DNA from: Nepenthes gracilis
Taxonomy: Eukaryota; Streptophyta; Magnoliopsida; Caryophyllales; Nepenthaceae
NCBI GenBank assembly: GCA_033239525.1
Contig: BSYO01000015.1
Coordinates: 17,855,713 to 17,919,712 of the forward strand
Length of the DNA stretch: 64,000 nucleotides
Reading direction: 5' to 3'
Below the pieces are notes generated by a model. It worked only from the letters and a program-made list of their open reading frames with translations. It searched no databases and was not told where the DNA came from. The translations under genes and the position numbers were made by a program. Shown piece after piece: positions 22,390 to 35,499 of this stretch; the first letter of the stretch is position 1; the number at the start of each line of letters is the position of its first letter.

Positions 22390-24543
22390 TGTTGCGTTCT
22401 GGTACCGCGGTCTTTAGAAGGAAGCTCGTTGATAAGGGGTGTTGGGTCCGCGGCGTCCAGTCGGATAAGTGGTTTCAGAGCAACACAAGTGTTTGGGGTG
22501 TTGGACACGAGATAAAGATTGAGACCGGATTTTTTACGTGGAAAATCTCCTCTTAAATGGGGAGAAAAAACCACGAGGCTCAGGGCCTTAAAAGTGCTTC
22601 ACTATTTCGGTTGAAGTCTCTATAAAGTACAGTTGTGAGGGCTAATCCCTTCCCTGTCTCTTGTATCGTGTTTCTCTCTTTGGAGATTTTGCTCTCTGGG
22701 AGTGAGCTTTACAACTCGTCTTGCCTTGTTTTTCAGGAAGGAGAGAGTTTTCGTGGGGCTAATCTAAGAAAGAGAGAAAGTCCGGTCCCTTTAGAGAGGG
22801 ACTTTGCTGAGTATTTATAGGGGAAACCAGGTCGTTGGGAGGAAACACGTGGCGTCCATCGTGTGGTTGAGGAACTGGTCCACCGACTCCCTTTAATGCT
22901 GCTGACGTGCGCGGTAAGGCATGCGGCTAGTCTGCATTGTGCCCACGCTGCGAGGGTCTTAGTGGCTTGATCTTGATTTGACTAGGCGTCCTGTTGGGAC
23001 GGCGGCGCGGTGGTTACAGTTTGTTGGGAATCGACGAAGTTGCCTAGTTGGCATTCCGGCCTTTGGGTGCGGTCCTCATCCCCGAGTGGGGCACCTTGTG
23101 AGCTCGTAGACTCGTGAGAGGCGTCTGTGCGTCCGGAGCATCCGCACCGACGATATTGCCCGCTTTGGACCGTCCCCCTGCCGCCATGGCCGTCACGAGG
23201 CGCCTCACGGTTTTGTTCTGCGAGACCCTCACGGCCCCCAAAACGCGTCGCCACGGGAAACACGTTCCCCACCCATCGAGTGCCCCGCCAGGCGTGGCGA
23301 TATTGTTCTCTTTGGCCGTCCCTGCCGCACACGGCCGTCGCAGGCGCCTCGAGGATTTCCTGGCGAACCCTTCCACAGCTCCCGGAGAGCGTCGCCGCTT
23401 GATGGAAGAGGTATCCACACCCTTTATCGAGGCATGCTTCGTTCACCTTCCCATCCGATGTGGGACTCTACCAGTCCACCCTTGGGGACCAGCGTCTCGG
23501 CTTGCCTGCACACCGAGCCGGATCAGACTGGATACCATACATACGCGTCCGGAGCATTGACCATGTGATATTGTCCGCTTTGGACCGTCCCCTGCCGCCA
23601 AGGCCGTCACAGGCGCCTCACGGTTTGTTCTGTGAGACCCTCGCGGGCCCCCAAGCGCGTCGCCACGGGAAACACGTTCCCCACCCATCGAGTGCCATGC
23701 CAGCGTGCGTGACGATATTGTTCTCTTTGCCGTCCTGCCGCACCTGGCCGTCGCGAAGGCGCCTCAAGGATTTCCCTGGCGAACCCTTCCACGAGGCTCC
23801 CAGAGCGCGTCGCCAATGGAAGAGGTATCCACACCCTTTATCGGGCATGCCCGTTCACCTTCCCATCCGATGTAGGACTCTGATCCCACCCCGGGGACAG
23901 CGTCCTCGGCGCTGCACACCGGATCCGGCTACCATACCATGTCAACGTCCGGGAGATCCATCACTGACGATATTGTCGCTTTGGACCGTCCCCCCGCCGC
24001 CAAGGCCGTCACAGGCGCCTCGGTTTTGTTCTGGAGACCCTCACGGGCCCCCAAACGCGTCGCCACGGGGAAACACGTTCCCCACCCATCGAGTGCCACA
24101 GTGAAGCGTGACGATATTGTCCTCTTTGGCCGCCCCTGCCGCACACGGCCGTCGCGAGCGCCTCAAGATTTCTGGCGAACCCTTCCACAGGCTCCCAGGC
24201 CCAGCGTCGCCGATGGAAGAGGTATCCACACCCTTTATCGGGCGTCTTCGTTACCTCCCCATCCGATGTGGGACTCTACACGTCCAGTTCTTGAAAGACC
24301 CACGGGAAAGTCAGGGGGCCGTTTCTTGACTTCTTGGGCAATTTTGGGACTGTGGGCTTCCAAATTCTCGGTCGTTTGTATCGTGTACCCGGATATTGCT
24401 AGTGTTGTCCTCGAGCTTCTTCATAGCGGGCCCGGGACTCCTTGGAAAGCTTCATTGCGATATTATCGTCATCCAGTCTTTGGGCCTCTATCTGAGAGCT
24501 TCTCATTTGGGGCGCCCCATGGGCCTCATATTGGGGCCCAACA
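22390..24543 (+). mobile_element. Solo LTR enlarged by an internal tandem array
   Basis: The 2154-bp element begins TGTTGCGTTCTGG and ends TTGGGGCCCAACA. Flanking pentamers CTGAT (22385-22389) and TTGAT (24544-24548) match at 4 of 5 positions. It belongs to the 9044-10123 family: shared TTTTTTACGTGGAAAA near 22530, TATTTATAG at 22812-22820, and matching stretches around 23095-23120 and 24370-24543. The extra length relative to the 1080-bp relative is a tandem array at about 23110-24290. The element ends 162 bp from the SMG7L stop codon, so it lies in or just beyond that gene's 3' UTR. Confidence 0.75.
23110..24290. repeat. Three-unit tandem array of a ~400-bp GC-rich repeat
   Basis: Three units of about 350-420 bp repeat in order. 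Each has GATATTG...CTTTGGACCGTCC (near 23151, 23569, 23969), CACGTTCCCCACCCATCGAG, a second GATATTGTTCTCTTTGG-type half (near 23300, 23716, 24113), GGTATCCACACCCTTTATCG and CCATCCGATGTGGGACTCT. These words and their order match, from memory, a repeat common in many eudicot genomes that carries 'cccatccgatgtgggact' and 'gatattgtcctctttgg'. Units differ by many small indels. The long open frames here on both strands are by-products of the GC-rich repeat. Confidence 0.8.
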
Positions 24544-24704
24544 TTGATAATTAAGATTTAAACTATAAAAATATTCTCTTATATAATATAAGATAAGATT
24601 ACCGTACCTTTCTTTTAATTAGACATATAGCAAAAGTTTCATACACTGTAATGTCTTCTTTTTGTTTTTTTAAAACTGAGCAAGGTATTTATTAAGGAAG
24701 ATGA

Positions 24705-27700
24705 TTAGTTTCTCATGAAAGTAAAACCTGTGACTTGCGACTCTTGCTGAAGCTGCCATTCTTCTCTCTCTTTTAGATGCTGCAGAACCGGCGGCGGTGG
24801 AGGTGGGGGCAGCTCAGCTCTTTGGAAATCATGAAACAGCATCTCCCTCCTCTGATCATATACCCCATGAAGAAAGGGGGAGCTCGGAAACAATGGCGCT
24901 CTCTCCAAATATACTCCCGGGGAAGCAAACGAGTAGCCATAGCCATCTAAAAGCACAAACCTCTGAGTTTCATGACTGTGTAAGCTGTTGTTAAAGTTCA
25001 TCGGCATATAGAAATCGGATGATAGAGAAGAATTCATCTGTTGGAGTAATGGCGGGGAAAAGCCGATCGAGCTGGAAATACCGAGATTCTCAAAATAAGG
25101 AGACTCCTGAAAACCGGGAGGCAACAACGGTGCAGAAGGTGCCGGAGGACAATAAGGAGATTGCCGAAAACCGGGGTTGAAGTTCTTGTCTTTGTCAAGC
25201 GAGAAATCACTCACGCCATTACCTACCTCAACGTGCTCGAGGAGGTTTTTGCCCGTGTCGCCAATTTTCTCTCTCCCATGGAATAAGCTTCTGCTGTCGA
25301 GGACCCACGCGCTGAGGGAGGGAGGACCAGCAGACATAGGAGCCTCAGAGAATGCGCTCGACATCGGTTCGTTCAAACGAGGCTCGTTTTGGGGAAGCGG
25401 CGCAGTACCACTGGCACCGATAGCGGTGCTCGGTGATGTCAAAGAATTGATCAGAGCTCGGTTTTGAGCTATTAGGACCGACGAGGCACGGCGGAGGCTT
25501 TCATTGGAACTCGATGGTCGGTTCTCGGTGCCTTCTCGGGTTATCATGTAATCAAGTGGTGCTGAATTATGTCGTGTGATTGGCTTGAAGACGATTTCTT
25601 CCTCCTCTTCGACTGCAATCGATTTGTCCCCACCACACGCTTCATGTCCCTTTTCCCCGACGGTGACACCAACTTGCCGAAGAAACTCTTTTCCTTCCGT
25701 GTCAGAGCTGAGCTTCTCGTCTTCGGATTTCCTCCTCTCCCGACACTCTTTTCCCTCGGTCATGTAAAAATTTCTCCCCACTTCATCGTAGAAGATCCAC
25801 TTCCGTGTATCACTAGCAGATCTCTTTACAATGTTAATAGCAGCCCGAATGATTCGGTTTGCACGGCACTCGTTCTTCATTTCGATTTTGTTTTCAGTTT
25901 CCGAACGGGTTGAGAAATCTAAACACGAATGAGCATGAGAAATGGGTGTGAAGCCCCTCGTTTCGTAATCTTCCCAAAGAGGAATACAATCGGGAGAACC
26001 AACATCTCTTGTGAGCGTATGAAGCTGATTCAGAAGTTCGACAAATGAGCCAAAGAAGTAGAGTTTTGCTCCCCGACACTTTTCATCGGTTCCCGGAATT
26101 TCCACCCTCTCAAGGGCACCGCCCTCCAACCACTCAACAAACACCAGCACGGCCGGTAAAAGGGGAAGATAATTAGGATTGCTCCTCAAACACCTATCGA
26201 CCAGACGGCCCACGCAGATAAACGTAGCAGTCAAAGCAAGCCGCTGCAACTCATTTTCCGATCTCGAATCTTTAGTTTCAGGGATCTTGCTTAGGTCGTC
26301 GATGATGAAAATTAGGACGACGACGATGTGAATGGCACGGTGAGGACCCACCTGAGACAAACCCAAACTCTTGTAGGACTCCAAGGCGGCATTAAGGTTA
26401 GCATCTCCTAGTGCTAGCAATGCTTCCAATTCCTTCATCGTTGAGGCAAAGACGAAAGAGAAGTTCTCCAAACTGTGGGAGGAAGCAAGAAAATAAAATT
26501 ACTAGCAGAATAAGAAACCGATCAAAATCCAAAAACCCAAAAGTCCTAATTGACATTCTTCAGCTGAGTGGAGTTCAACACAGTATCCCATGGACGGAAA
26601 TATCTTCGTTCACATGTCTAAATCTTCTAAGTTTGTAGATTTATCAAACATGCATAGATAAAAAGGTTTCGAAATATTTTCCAATGAAATAAAAAACTAT
26701 CGATATTAATTTTGATTAATTGACTAAACTCTTTAAATTGATAAATATATTATTAAAGATGATTAAATTTTAACATTTAACTTATTTTTCAACGTGATCC
26801 GAAAAAAAATATAAACAATTAGGTACCGTACATGGCCATGACTGGTACAAATATATTCATCCATGGGATATGCCTAATGAACTGCAAAGAACATGTGCTT
26901 CAAAGTGAATACCTGGACTTCAAGAAGAAAACCCCGGTCATTCTGATAAAAAAAGACCATAAATTAGCTTCTGTAGACTGAGCATTTTCAGTAGCTTTCA
27001 ATGGATCAAACTTTGAGGAACCGTCGCTTGAATATCTTTCAGTCGGATATCTAATCCTTTCAGAAGGTTTGAGGAAATCAAAGGGCGAGTCACCGGGAAT
27101 CGACTGTGTGTGATTTGACCTGTTCTGCAAGATTCGGAGACACCACAGATTAGCTTACGCTGACAAGGTGAATTTGGAAAGCACTAAATTTGTTCAATTC
27201 TTACCCTTTCAAACAGTAAAATTAGGTTATCCAAGGCATCAGGGAAAGGCTCTTTAACAGCTAAACTTCTTACACAATGGTATAAAGCAAGGAACTGATC
27301 ACCAACATATGTTGCCAATACTGCCAACTGCAGCAAACAAGTATATAAGCCCACATAAACAATATAAATATACTAAGAAACATGAATACTGACACGGGTT
27401 ATAGGTATGACACGGCACCGATATGTCAACATGTTATTTTTTCAAAAATGAGGGCACAACATATTTCGGAATACGTTAATTAAAATTTATGATTGGTTTA
27501 TAGATATGAGAATTTAGCTGTTCAGCAACAATAACTCATACTATTTTCTTGGTTCTTCATCCAAATAAATCTACAAGAATGACAAGTGTGCAAATGAGCC
27601 AATATCAAGAAGTTGTACTATATCATACCTTACAAAATGAAAGAAAAAAAGAGAGACGACAACAGGGGTTTCAATTTTTTTTCCCCTAAATTACAAATGA

Positions 27701-29606
27701 CACTAGTTTTCCTTAATTTATATTAAGAATTTTATTTTTTTGAAAATTATAAGCCAACGTATTCAAAACTTATCACAGTCAAAAAGCAAAGTAATTAAAT
27801 ATTGTGGCATGTGTTGGACACTGACATGCTGTTACATAGCAAAGACAGCTACAACTTATATGGAGAAGCAAGGTACATCTAATACATATCAGTAAATAGA
27901 ATAACAGAAGCTTCATATAGATGCAGCAGGCAACTCGGTAAAACAAACGGGGATTTCAGCAACTAATCTGTTAATATTTTTCAGCAAAAATATGTAGTGT
28001 AGTGATTGGTGGCAACTGTTAAAATGGTTAGTCAAAGTAGTTGGTAAGTTAGATGATTAGTTAGAATGAGAAACAGAAGGAAGGCCGTGCGCCTGAGACT
28101 ATATAAAGGATGTAAAGAATGAAGTATGAGCATGGAATGTTTCTGTAGTAATGATCTGATATGTTTCCAAGGAAAATTATCAGTTGCCGAGCTCCTCCCT
28201 TCTCTTTCCTTTACTCTGTTCTTCACCTTTCCATTCCTCTGTTCTTCCCTTAAGTCTTCTCTTCTCTTAACCTTCTCCTTTCTTAATTTAGGAGAAGTGT
28301 TGGTGCTACTTGTAAATACATTTCAAGGAAACAAATTAATGAAAAGAAATTACCTGGTTTTGGGGGTTGCCACTATCAGGATAAATTTGTGCGGCTTCAA
28401 AGTAGTATTTTGCAGCGAAAGACCAGTTCCTTTGCCAGACGTCAGGCTTTTCATACAGCTCCGAGTATCTTGCCAGATCCCCGACACATATTGAAAGTCG
28501 ATGGCATAAAAACTGGCATTTGTGCAATCTCGTTAGCTCAATAGGACTGGAAGAAACAGCTTTCTTATGGAGGAAAGGCTCCTCGAGAACGCCATAATAT
28601 CTTTTGATTTTCGTGATCAATTCTTGGTAAAAATTAATGGCTTCTGATAAGAACGACTTGAATCCTTCTTTATGTTCATCAATGATATTCTGCATTTTTC
28701 CCGCGTTTGATGACTTCCCGGATGATTTGTTTTCTTCGTTTGCCGGGACTTGAGATATTCTTTTTCGAAACTCATCGATATGCTTGTAGTGAAGCTTCCA
28801 CAAAGAATACTCAATGTCTTGAAGCTCCTCTAATTTATTTTCAGCAAGGAAGACTTTCTCATATGTGCAACAAGCCCGACGGTAGAGATCCCGAACATCA
28901 GAATGCAATAGCCCAATGGAATGAATACGTGCCCAAAGCTGCTTCTCTATATTACAAACCTGAAAGAAGAGAATTTTACAATTCATGACTGTTACTTTCA
29001 CAGTTTAGTTATGATCACAAATAAAAAATATTAATATTAGTATCAATTGGGACACATCGAGCGATAAGTGTCGACATTGATGGCAGCCACATCGGGCAAT
29101 ATTATCAATATTGGACATTGTGGACACTAAATCTTCTCTCCGCATCAAACTTGAGTTATGTTTAATAATAATCGATTTAACTATTTGAAAAGTTTAAGTC
29201 AATTTTATTAAAATCAATTGTGATATTTTCTAAGCCATTGAAAAATAATCCAAATATGTTTTATACTTTTAAAAAACATTTAAATTTAAACTTCTTAGAA
29301 TATTTTGGTATATTAAAATGTGTCAATTTAAGCTTCCAATAACCAAAAAAAAAAAAAAAAAAAAAAGATAGTTACATATTGACCAATATTTGAATTATCG
29401 GCCAATATAGAGGTGGCATCAGCCGATAGGTGACATACCAGGAAATTTTCTCAATATCACGAATTATCAGCATATCGGGAAGCCTTAATACCGATACATA
29501 TTGGTCAATATTTTCATTCATTTATAACTCAATGTTCATAGCTCATTACCTCAGTAAAACAGTTTCTTTTATCTCTCGGGCCTCTGAGAAGCTCAGCTGA
29601 TTCCAT
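24705..29606 (-). CDS. SMG7L: SMG7-like protein (EST1 family), complete
   Basis: SMG7/EST1-type proteins bind phosphorylated UPF1 through a 14-3-3-like TPR fold in nonsense-mediated decay; the precise role of plant SMG7L is less clear. Coding exons (minus strand) are 29550-29606, 28354-28959, 27205-27327, 26913-27124 and 24705-26472. All have GT-AG borders and compatible phases and give 921 codons. The start ATG at 29606 opens a 19-codon exon ending at TGAG|GTAATG. Residues about 20-215 form the helical N-terminal domain (IEKQLWARIHS, LWKLHYKHIDEFR, CHRLSICVGDLARY). The EST1 signature follows (AAQIYPDSGNPQNQLAVLA, LYHCVRSLAVKEPFPDALDN), then an acidic, serine-rich region and a proline-rich C terminus with PPPPPPP. 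Length fits plant SMG7L proteins (about 880-930, from memory). The sequence is intact, with no disabling change. MUCI70 lies downstream in window coordinates on the other strand, so the two diverge across the retroelement-rich spacer. Confidence 0.93.
27392..27835. repeat. Dispersed repeat in an SMG7L intron
   Basis: The stretch begins with ATACTGACACGGGTTATAGG and GACACGGCACCGATATG and ends with GTGTTGGACACTGACATG. These inverted-looking 'gacacgg/gtgttggac' words are typical of a dispersed plant intron repeat. It lies between the exons at 28354-28959 and 27205-27327. Borders are approximate. Confidence 0.3.
29035..29535. repeat. Dispersed 'cgatat' repeat in SMG7L intron 1
   Basis: Two related blocks, about 29040-29130 (GGGACACATCGAGCGATAAG, CATCGGGCAATATTATC) and about 29380-29525 (TTATCGGCCAATATAG, AGCCGATAGGTGACATA, ATACCGATACATATTGG), surround an AT-rich core with a 20-bp poly-A. 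The pattern of CGATA/TATCG words recalls a common dispersed plant repeat. It sits wholly in the intron 28960-29549. Confidence 0.35.
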
Positions 29607-31440
29607 TTGCACGATCAAAATGGCCAAAGTTGTCAATAGTTTACTCCTTGTCACTGGTTAATGTAATGGTGATTTCCTATTTGTGAAAGGACCTCCTTTG
29701 CACAAGAAGGTTCTCCATTAGAAGGATTAAACATAGCATAACTCTGTAATAACTCAGTTTGATGGATCAAACTAATTAGAGTAGAATTCAAACTTCCATT
29801 ACCAAATAATAAACAAGCTGATGAATGGTTGATGCTACGAATTTGAGGAGAAGGAGACGATGATGAGCTTCTATATATCCAAAATATCAGGTTACAAAGA
29901 TTTCCTGAGGTTCTTGGTTTTCTATTTCCTCTCTCACACAACATTGCAAATCTAGTCTTTCCCCCCTTTACATTGAGATATCTCACTAAGTGGAGTCAGT
30001 TATATGAATCCGCTTATATCATTCCGCTCAATTTAGTACACTATCTTAGATAGAAGATGTAACTTTAAATTATTGTTTATCACTTAACTTTGAGTTTTCA
30101 CAGGCATACATTTTCATTTCTTTCTTACAACGATAGCTAATTTACCTTTACTTGTAGTCATTTCATTTGGCCTACATTTCAAGTTCCAAACTATCTTAAA
30201 TATCTTTATCTCATTTTATCATTTATATGTGTAAATTGTAAATCTTTACAAATATAATCATTTATTATCTTATTTTTTAGTGTAATTCCACTCATCCATC
30301 TTAGCATTACATATCAACAACAAATATTTTTTGTGCTAAAACTAGGTAAATCATGAGAGGCAATTCTCTCACTCTCTCTCTCTCTCTCTCTCACCCTTTA
30401 TTGAGAACTCAGTAATTCCTGGGTATGTCGCATCTCAGTAACCTTCGTGCATAAGTAAGAATGTGTGACTCAATTAGATTATTGAACCTCGGAGACATCA
30501 AGGAAAAATGACATTTCCACTTCTCAAGGGTCCAAAAAAGAACATAGATAAACATGTGGAAAATTCAAAGCTGAATTTATACCTGACAAACCTCAAGAAC
30601 TTCAATTAAAACACTAACCACAGCATAAGAAATGAATAAATTTCCAGTTTGAAGACGAAATTTCTGGGAAAATCATAGGAGTTCTACACAGATCAGAATT
30701 ACCCACTTCATGAAAACCCCTTAACTATTTTCAGCTTTCATGGCAATCAAAATTCAACCTTGTACAGGCCCAGATAATTAACCAGATAAAAGAATGAGTG
30801 CTGATGCTATAAAAAGCAGAAGCAGATATGAAAATCTCTCTCTTTTTTTTTAGGTGAAACTGAAGACAGACCCATTAAAAATTTTACTAATATAATACAA
30901 TTTAGCAGACAAATTCAAGTAAACTAACCCTAACGAAATTAAACACCCAATACAATCTATATAATTGAACGATCTATAGAACCACTAGCCATCTAAAAAT
31001 TTCAAACTTATCCAGCCCTAGATAATCAAACGAGCTAAAAGAAATAGCGCCGATGCACTTTTTCTTATGCTGATGATTTTTTAACAAATTAATGACAACC
31101 CACAAAATTTTTTCTAATGTAGTTCGCCATAGCAGAAAAAATATGAAATTAAACATACGATTCAACCATATTATTTACTCATCATATACAGTCTTGTTGA
31201 CATAACTCAGAGCTAAAGAAAGAAAGAATTCGGTCATGAAGAAACATATACGAAGAACATAACAAAGGAAGGGATCAGAAATAACCAAAATGGTTAAGCT
31301 GCTCTTTAACTGCAGGCTTCCAAACAAAGTGGAATTCGCTAACAAATGGAAACAGAGGATGAATAGAGAGAGATAGCGAGAGAGAGAGAGAAAGGAGTAG
31401 CAGAAGCACGGAGAAAACAGGTTGTTTGGGCAGTAGTTTA
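29607..31440 (-). other. SMG7L 5' leader region and upstream DNA
   Basis: The SMG7L transcript probably starts near 31,400. A GA-rich stretch at about 31365-31392 reads as CT repeats on the transcribed strand, and the sequence just inside it (about 31300-31350) looks like leader. If so, one or more leader introns lie between here and the start codon at 29606. A (TC)n tract lies at about 30371-30392. The 111-residue open frame at 29651-29986 has no recognisable features and is probably non-coding leader or intron. Confidence 0.35.
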
Positions 31441-33400
31441 CTGTTTTGCTGTCAAATGGGCAAAGGGAAAGGTGGCTGATTATGATTCGGTATGCACTTC
31501 AAGATTATCTTTGCTTCTGCGTTTTCTATACATCTTCTTTCATTTAAATAAAACATAGAGTAAGCATATATTAATACTAATGGGCTTGACAACATTTTAG
31601 AGAGAATATAATAAATTGACCTATGTCTTTTTACTTTGATTGTTAAAGGTAAATAGCTCATTTCAAAGTATTAGTTTTAAAAAAATGGTTATTGATGGGG
31701 CTCAATAATAAAATAACTAAATATAATACCTAGAAGAGTAATAAGTATAGAACATTACTTTTCTCCTTGCACGTATTACTACAAAATTAAAGTGAAATTG
31801 GCTAGTCTTATCCACAAAGCATTGAAACAAAATAATATTTTGCCGAGAGGCGTTATTTGTTATTTAATGTTAGGATAGAATATTAAATAAAATATAATTA
31901 ATAAATAAATATCTTACTTTTTGATAAAAGATTTAGATCTAAACCAAAATACAGAATTCTATTCAATTTAATAATAAAAAACAAATACAATTTTACTAAT
32001 AAATTACATATATGGAACAAATATAAGATTTTGATTAATATAATATAAGGTTGGGGGTGGGTTCAATCAATAAGGCTGACCCCTAGGAGAGCCAAGACCT
32101 AACTTCAAAATCCATCATAAATTGAATAGATTAAGCAAGTCATAACACCATAAGACCTCAATTATCAATTTAAAATCAATGAATCTAATCAGCAATTGAG
32201 TGACATGGCCTTACTGTGCTAAGTAGTGATAGTAGTCAATGAGAGTAATCAAATGACAACAATCACAGGGATGCAAAGTTAGGATACAGTTGCACCCATC
32301 ATTACGGCCACTGAATTTCACAGTGAGAAAGGTAATGCATGTTAACACGTCGTGATAAAGCCTTATCACCTCCATAAAAGCTAAGAACCTCCACACAGTC
32401 AAAGGATAGAAAGATATAATTATATAAAAAAAAATTAAAAACTTTTGAGTTTCTAATTAAACTCCACTTACATAGAGAGAATTAAACAAAGCTTATAGCT
32501 GCAAATTGATAGATTACTATTAAATCTTTTAAGAATAAGATCTTTGGGCAACAAATTTTTCATATAAAAAGTCTGTGACTATTTAAATCAACCAAGTCTA
32601 TACCGTTGTAAGATAGAACCATTTTAGGTATAAAATTAGTCTTCTATAAGACTCATTTTTTTCCTCTTAAAACAGTGTTAACATCTTTAACCAAATTAAT
32701 ATTGCCCATTAAAAAAACATACTAATTTATTAAGAGAATTATTAATTTGAGTATCGAATAAAATTTTAGAAAAATAGTTTAATCCTAAAATATCTTTTTT
32801 GTATTTATGATATACAAAGATTATTTTTTCTTAGTTTAGAGTTATGGATTAAATCTATTTTTAATTGCATATAAGTTGTAGTAGTTATTATTAAGCACTA
32901 ATAATAATTTAATAGTATGCTATTTTTTATTTTTGTAATTTTATTAATAGTAAAATTTATAATAAATTTTCAACCACTATATTAATTTCATTAATAGTAA
33001 GAATAAAGTTTTTGGGCATTAAAGAAATGAAAAAAAAAAAATACTGCTGAAATAACAACCTATTGTATTCCTATAAAAATTTTAAATATATATATATATA
33101 TATTGACTTTTATTATTTAAATCATATTCCTGATTGTTATTTCAATATTGTAAAAAAATTATTAATATTTTTGAAAATTTTTGATAAAAATGGAATCAGT
33201 ACTAAAGCTAGAATTAAAAAAAAAAAAAAAGGTTGTTGTACAAATCATGCTACTCTTTGTCTAGCTTAGAATTTAATGCGTCATGAATCTAAATTTGAAC
33301 AGATTTGGGTCAAATTATCTATCAAATTTTGATCTCTATTCACAAAGTTTTGGATTTTGTACACCATAATTTCAAATATGAGGTTAGGTGATAGTGAGAT
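31441..33400. other. AT-rich intergenic DNA, no gene seen
   Basis: Very AT-rich sequence with homopolymer A and T runs and short AT dinucleotide tracts. I see no coding frame of note, RNA gene or bounded repeat. Confidence 0.5.
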
Positions 33401-34250
33401 TTGATCTTATTGAAAACACTCCGACACTTAAATTAGTAATCTGCCTTCTAAAACTAGAAGGTGGATGCAATAAATGTGTTTGTAAGTGGGAGTGTACTCG
33501 TAGGATGAGTAGCTTTTATGGTTATTCGTGAGGAGTAATTTCTCTAAGTATTGAATTCGTTGGAAACTAGTAGCAGAGAGATAGAGATAGAGAGCAAAAG
33601 CGTAGATGCTTGAGTATCTGAGAGCTTTTAAGAGTTTTATAATTGCTTGAGAGCTTTTATGGGCTAGAAGAGACGTGATCAAGAGCTTCAGCTCTTATGT
33701 TCTTTTATAGTTATGGCTACGGGATGCCTTCCTTATGTAGAGGGGCTTGACACCCATGCTTTATTGGGGATCGTTGCATTTCTTGCGTAAGTATGAGTGT
33801 CTTTTTTAACTGTAACGGTCAAAGAGTCTAATCTCCTTCCTTTTGAGTTTTGTAACCGTTAGATTTTCAACAGACCGCACATAGATTTTGGTACATTATT
33901 CTTGGGATGCGCATTGATTTTGGAGTTGACTGTTACAGTGAATATTACTTTCTTTGGAGATGCGAAAAATTATGGCAAACTAGCATTATGGCTCGAAGAT
34001 GGACACGTGGACCAATTAAGACTTGGGTCGTATATATCATTCAGCCGGTCTACTAGCTACTTCTTCAATCAACGAAAACGTTGACCGTCCTAGGCCCTGA
34101 TGGGCCGTCCTGATCTTGTACCTCTGCCAGCATACTTATTTTTCATCCGGTTAATAGTAGCATTGATCGTCAAGCTAAAATTAGGCCGCTAAAGATCCCG
34201 GGCCGTTTGTCCTTCGTAGGCCAGTCTATTACGAGCATTCCCATCAGAAT
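33400..34250. repeat. Possible degraded retroelement LTR fragment
   Basis: A less AT-rich block contains CACTCCGACACTTAAATTAGT (33419-33439), an agagag tract near 33575, TTTTATAGTTATGG, and GC-rich ends with CCGGTCTACTAG and GATCCCGGGCCG. The word CGACACTTAA(A/G)TTAGT recurs near 50688. This resembles U3/R sequence of a plant LTR, but I could not find termini or a target duplication. Confidence 0.3.
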
Positions 34251-34455
34251 TATTCTAATTTCTCAAGATTTTAGTTATTTTTTAAAATTGAATTTATGCT
34301 TATCTAATTGAATTAATCTAGAACAATATTTAATCAGAAAGAGTAACAACATAGTTTTTCTACCGTAAAAATCAAAATTTAGATTTTGTATAAAATCTAT
34401 ATCTTAAAATAAAGGTTAACAATCTATATTTTTTGTATTGTATTAAAATTGTTCC

Positions 34456-35410
34456 TGTTGGGTCCCACGTTCCGGCCCATGAGACAGGTCCAGGCCCATA
34501 AAGCAAACAGCGGCCCATGAGAAAATGAGAGCTCACGAGAAAGCGTCGGCCAATCCAACGGGAATAGGCGCGAAGTCACGCGGTGAAACCAACGAAACTG
34601 CAGGCGCATTAAATGCGTCGCAGGAGCAGCGTGAAAGGCGGAAAAGGCTAGCCAATAGAGGCATGGCTGGCGCCACGCCAACGCCATCAGTTCTTGTCTG
34701 CAGGCCAACCACTCCTCTCTCAAGGAAAATCGGCGTGATCAGCAGCGCACGGCGGCGTGCACAGCACGCTATCAGGACAGCCCGGCGTGACCGGCGGTCG
34801 CAGCCACGACTGGCGCAACGGCCCGGCCAGGCAGGCGTCTTGGCGCCCAAGAGTCCAAACGGGAGGAGGCATATATAAGCACCCTCACCCTCCGGAGAAA
34901 AGGGGGATACGGCTCGGGTCGGATTCCAACTCCAAGAGCGATTTACAGTCCCTGCGATCTTGCGACTAAGGGTAACCTTGGATCCCAAGCTCTAATCCGG
35001 CTTCCATAAGGCTCCAATCCTCGAGGCGGATTGGACAAATCGCTCTCCTTCTTCTCATCCGTCAGCGGGAAAGTTAGCCACTCATCGCGGTGCACCGAGG
35101 AAGCGGGCCTTCCATCACTCTTCAGCTGCATTTTACTCATCACCACATAAGCTCTTCTTACGCATCCGCGGCATTTTTACGCACCACCTTAGCGTGCGCA
35201 TTTCCGTCAGTGCGGGAATTTTTGAGGCGTCGCGTCGGGTAGCCTTCAAGTGGGAGAAATCCTACGAGACCCTTCACCTCTTGTTTGTTGTTTGTGTTGT
35301 GCGGAGTCAGTTCGAGTGCGGAGACCGGATCCTTCTTCCAGGCCCCGCGCGCTTAAGAACTGGAAGGCTCCTAATCCGTCACGACAACCTTGGGCCGGGG
35401 GCCTTGATCA
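34456..35410 (+). repeat. 5' LTR of the 12-kb Gypsy element
   Basis: The 955-bp repeat matches 45505-46463 throughout. A TATA box TATATAAG lies at 34872-34879, followed by CACCCTCACCCTCCGGAG, and the U5 ends around CGACAACCTTGGGCCGGG. Its last bases (about 35395-35410) differ from the 3' copy's GACACAACA, so the end is inferred from the following primer-site-like sequence. Confidence 0.85.
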
Positions 35411-35499
35411 GCGCCGGGCTCACGTGGGAAAGCGGCGAGAAAGCCAAGTGTCACTTTCCCTGCAGTGAACAACCAAGCATGGTAAACACGAGCACGAGG

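Noticed and set aside
23110..24290. CRISPR-like array or satellite centromere repeat
   Set aside because: Only three long, diverged units are present, with TE-type words. There are no short spacers and no extended satellite block.
22982..24547. Long open frames (up to 214 residues) on both strands
   Set aside because: They follow the three GC-rich tandem units and appear on both strands at once. No domain is recognisable, and frames shift between units.
28126..28494. 122-residue plus-strand frame
   Set aside because: It overlaps the SMG7L exon at 28354-28959 in antisense and its T-rich neighbouring intron. No coding features.
29651..29986. 111-residue minus-strand frame just upstream of the SMG7L start
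   Set aside because: It has no conserved motif and is not in frame with a plausible splice into the SMG7L start exon. Treated as leader or intron sequence.
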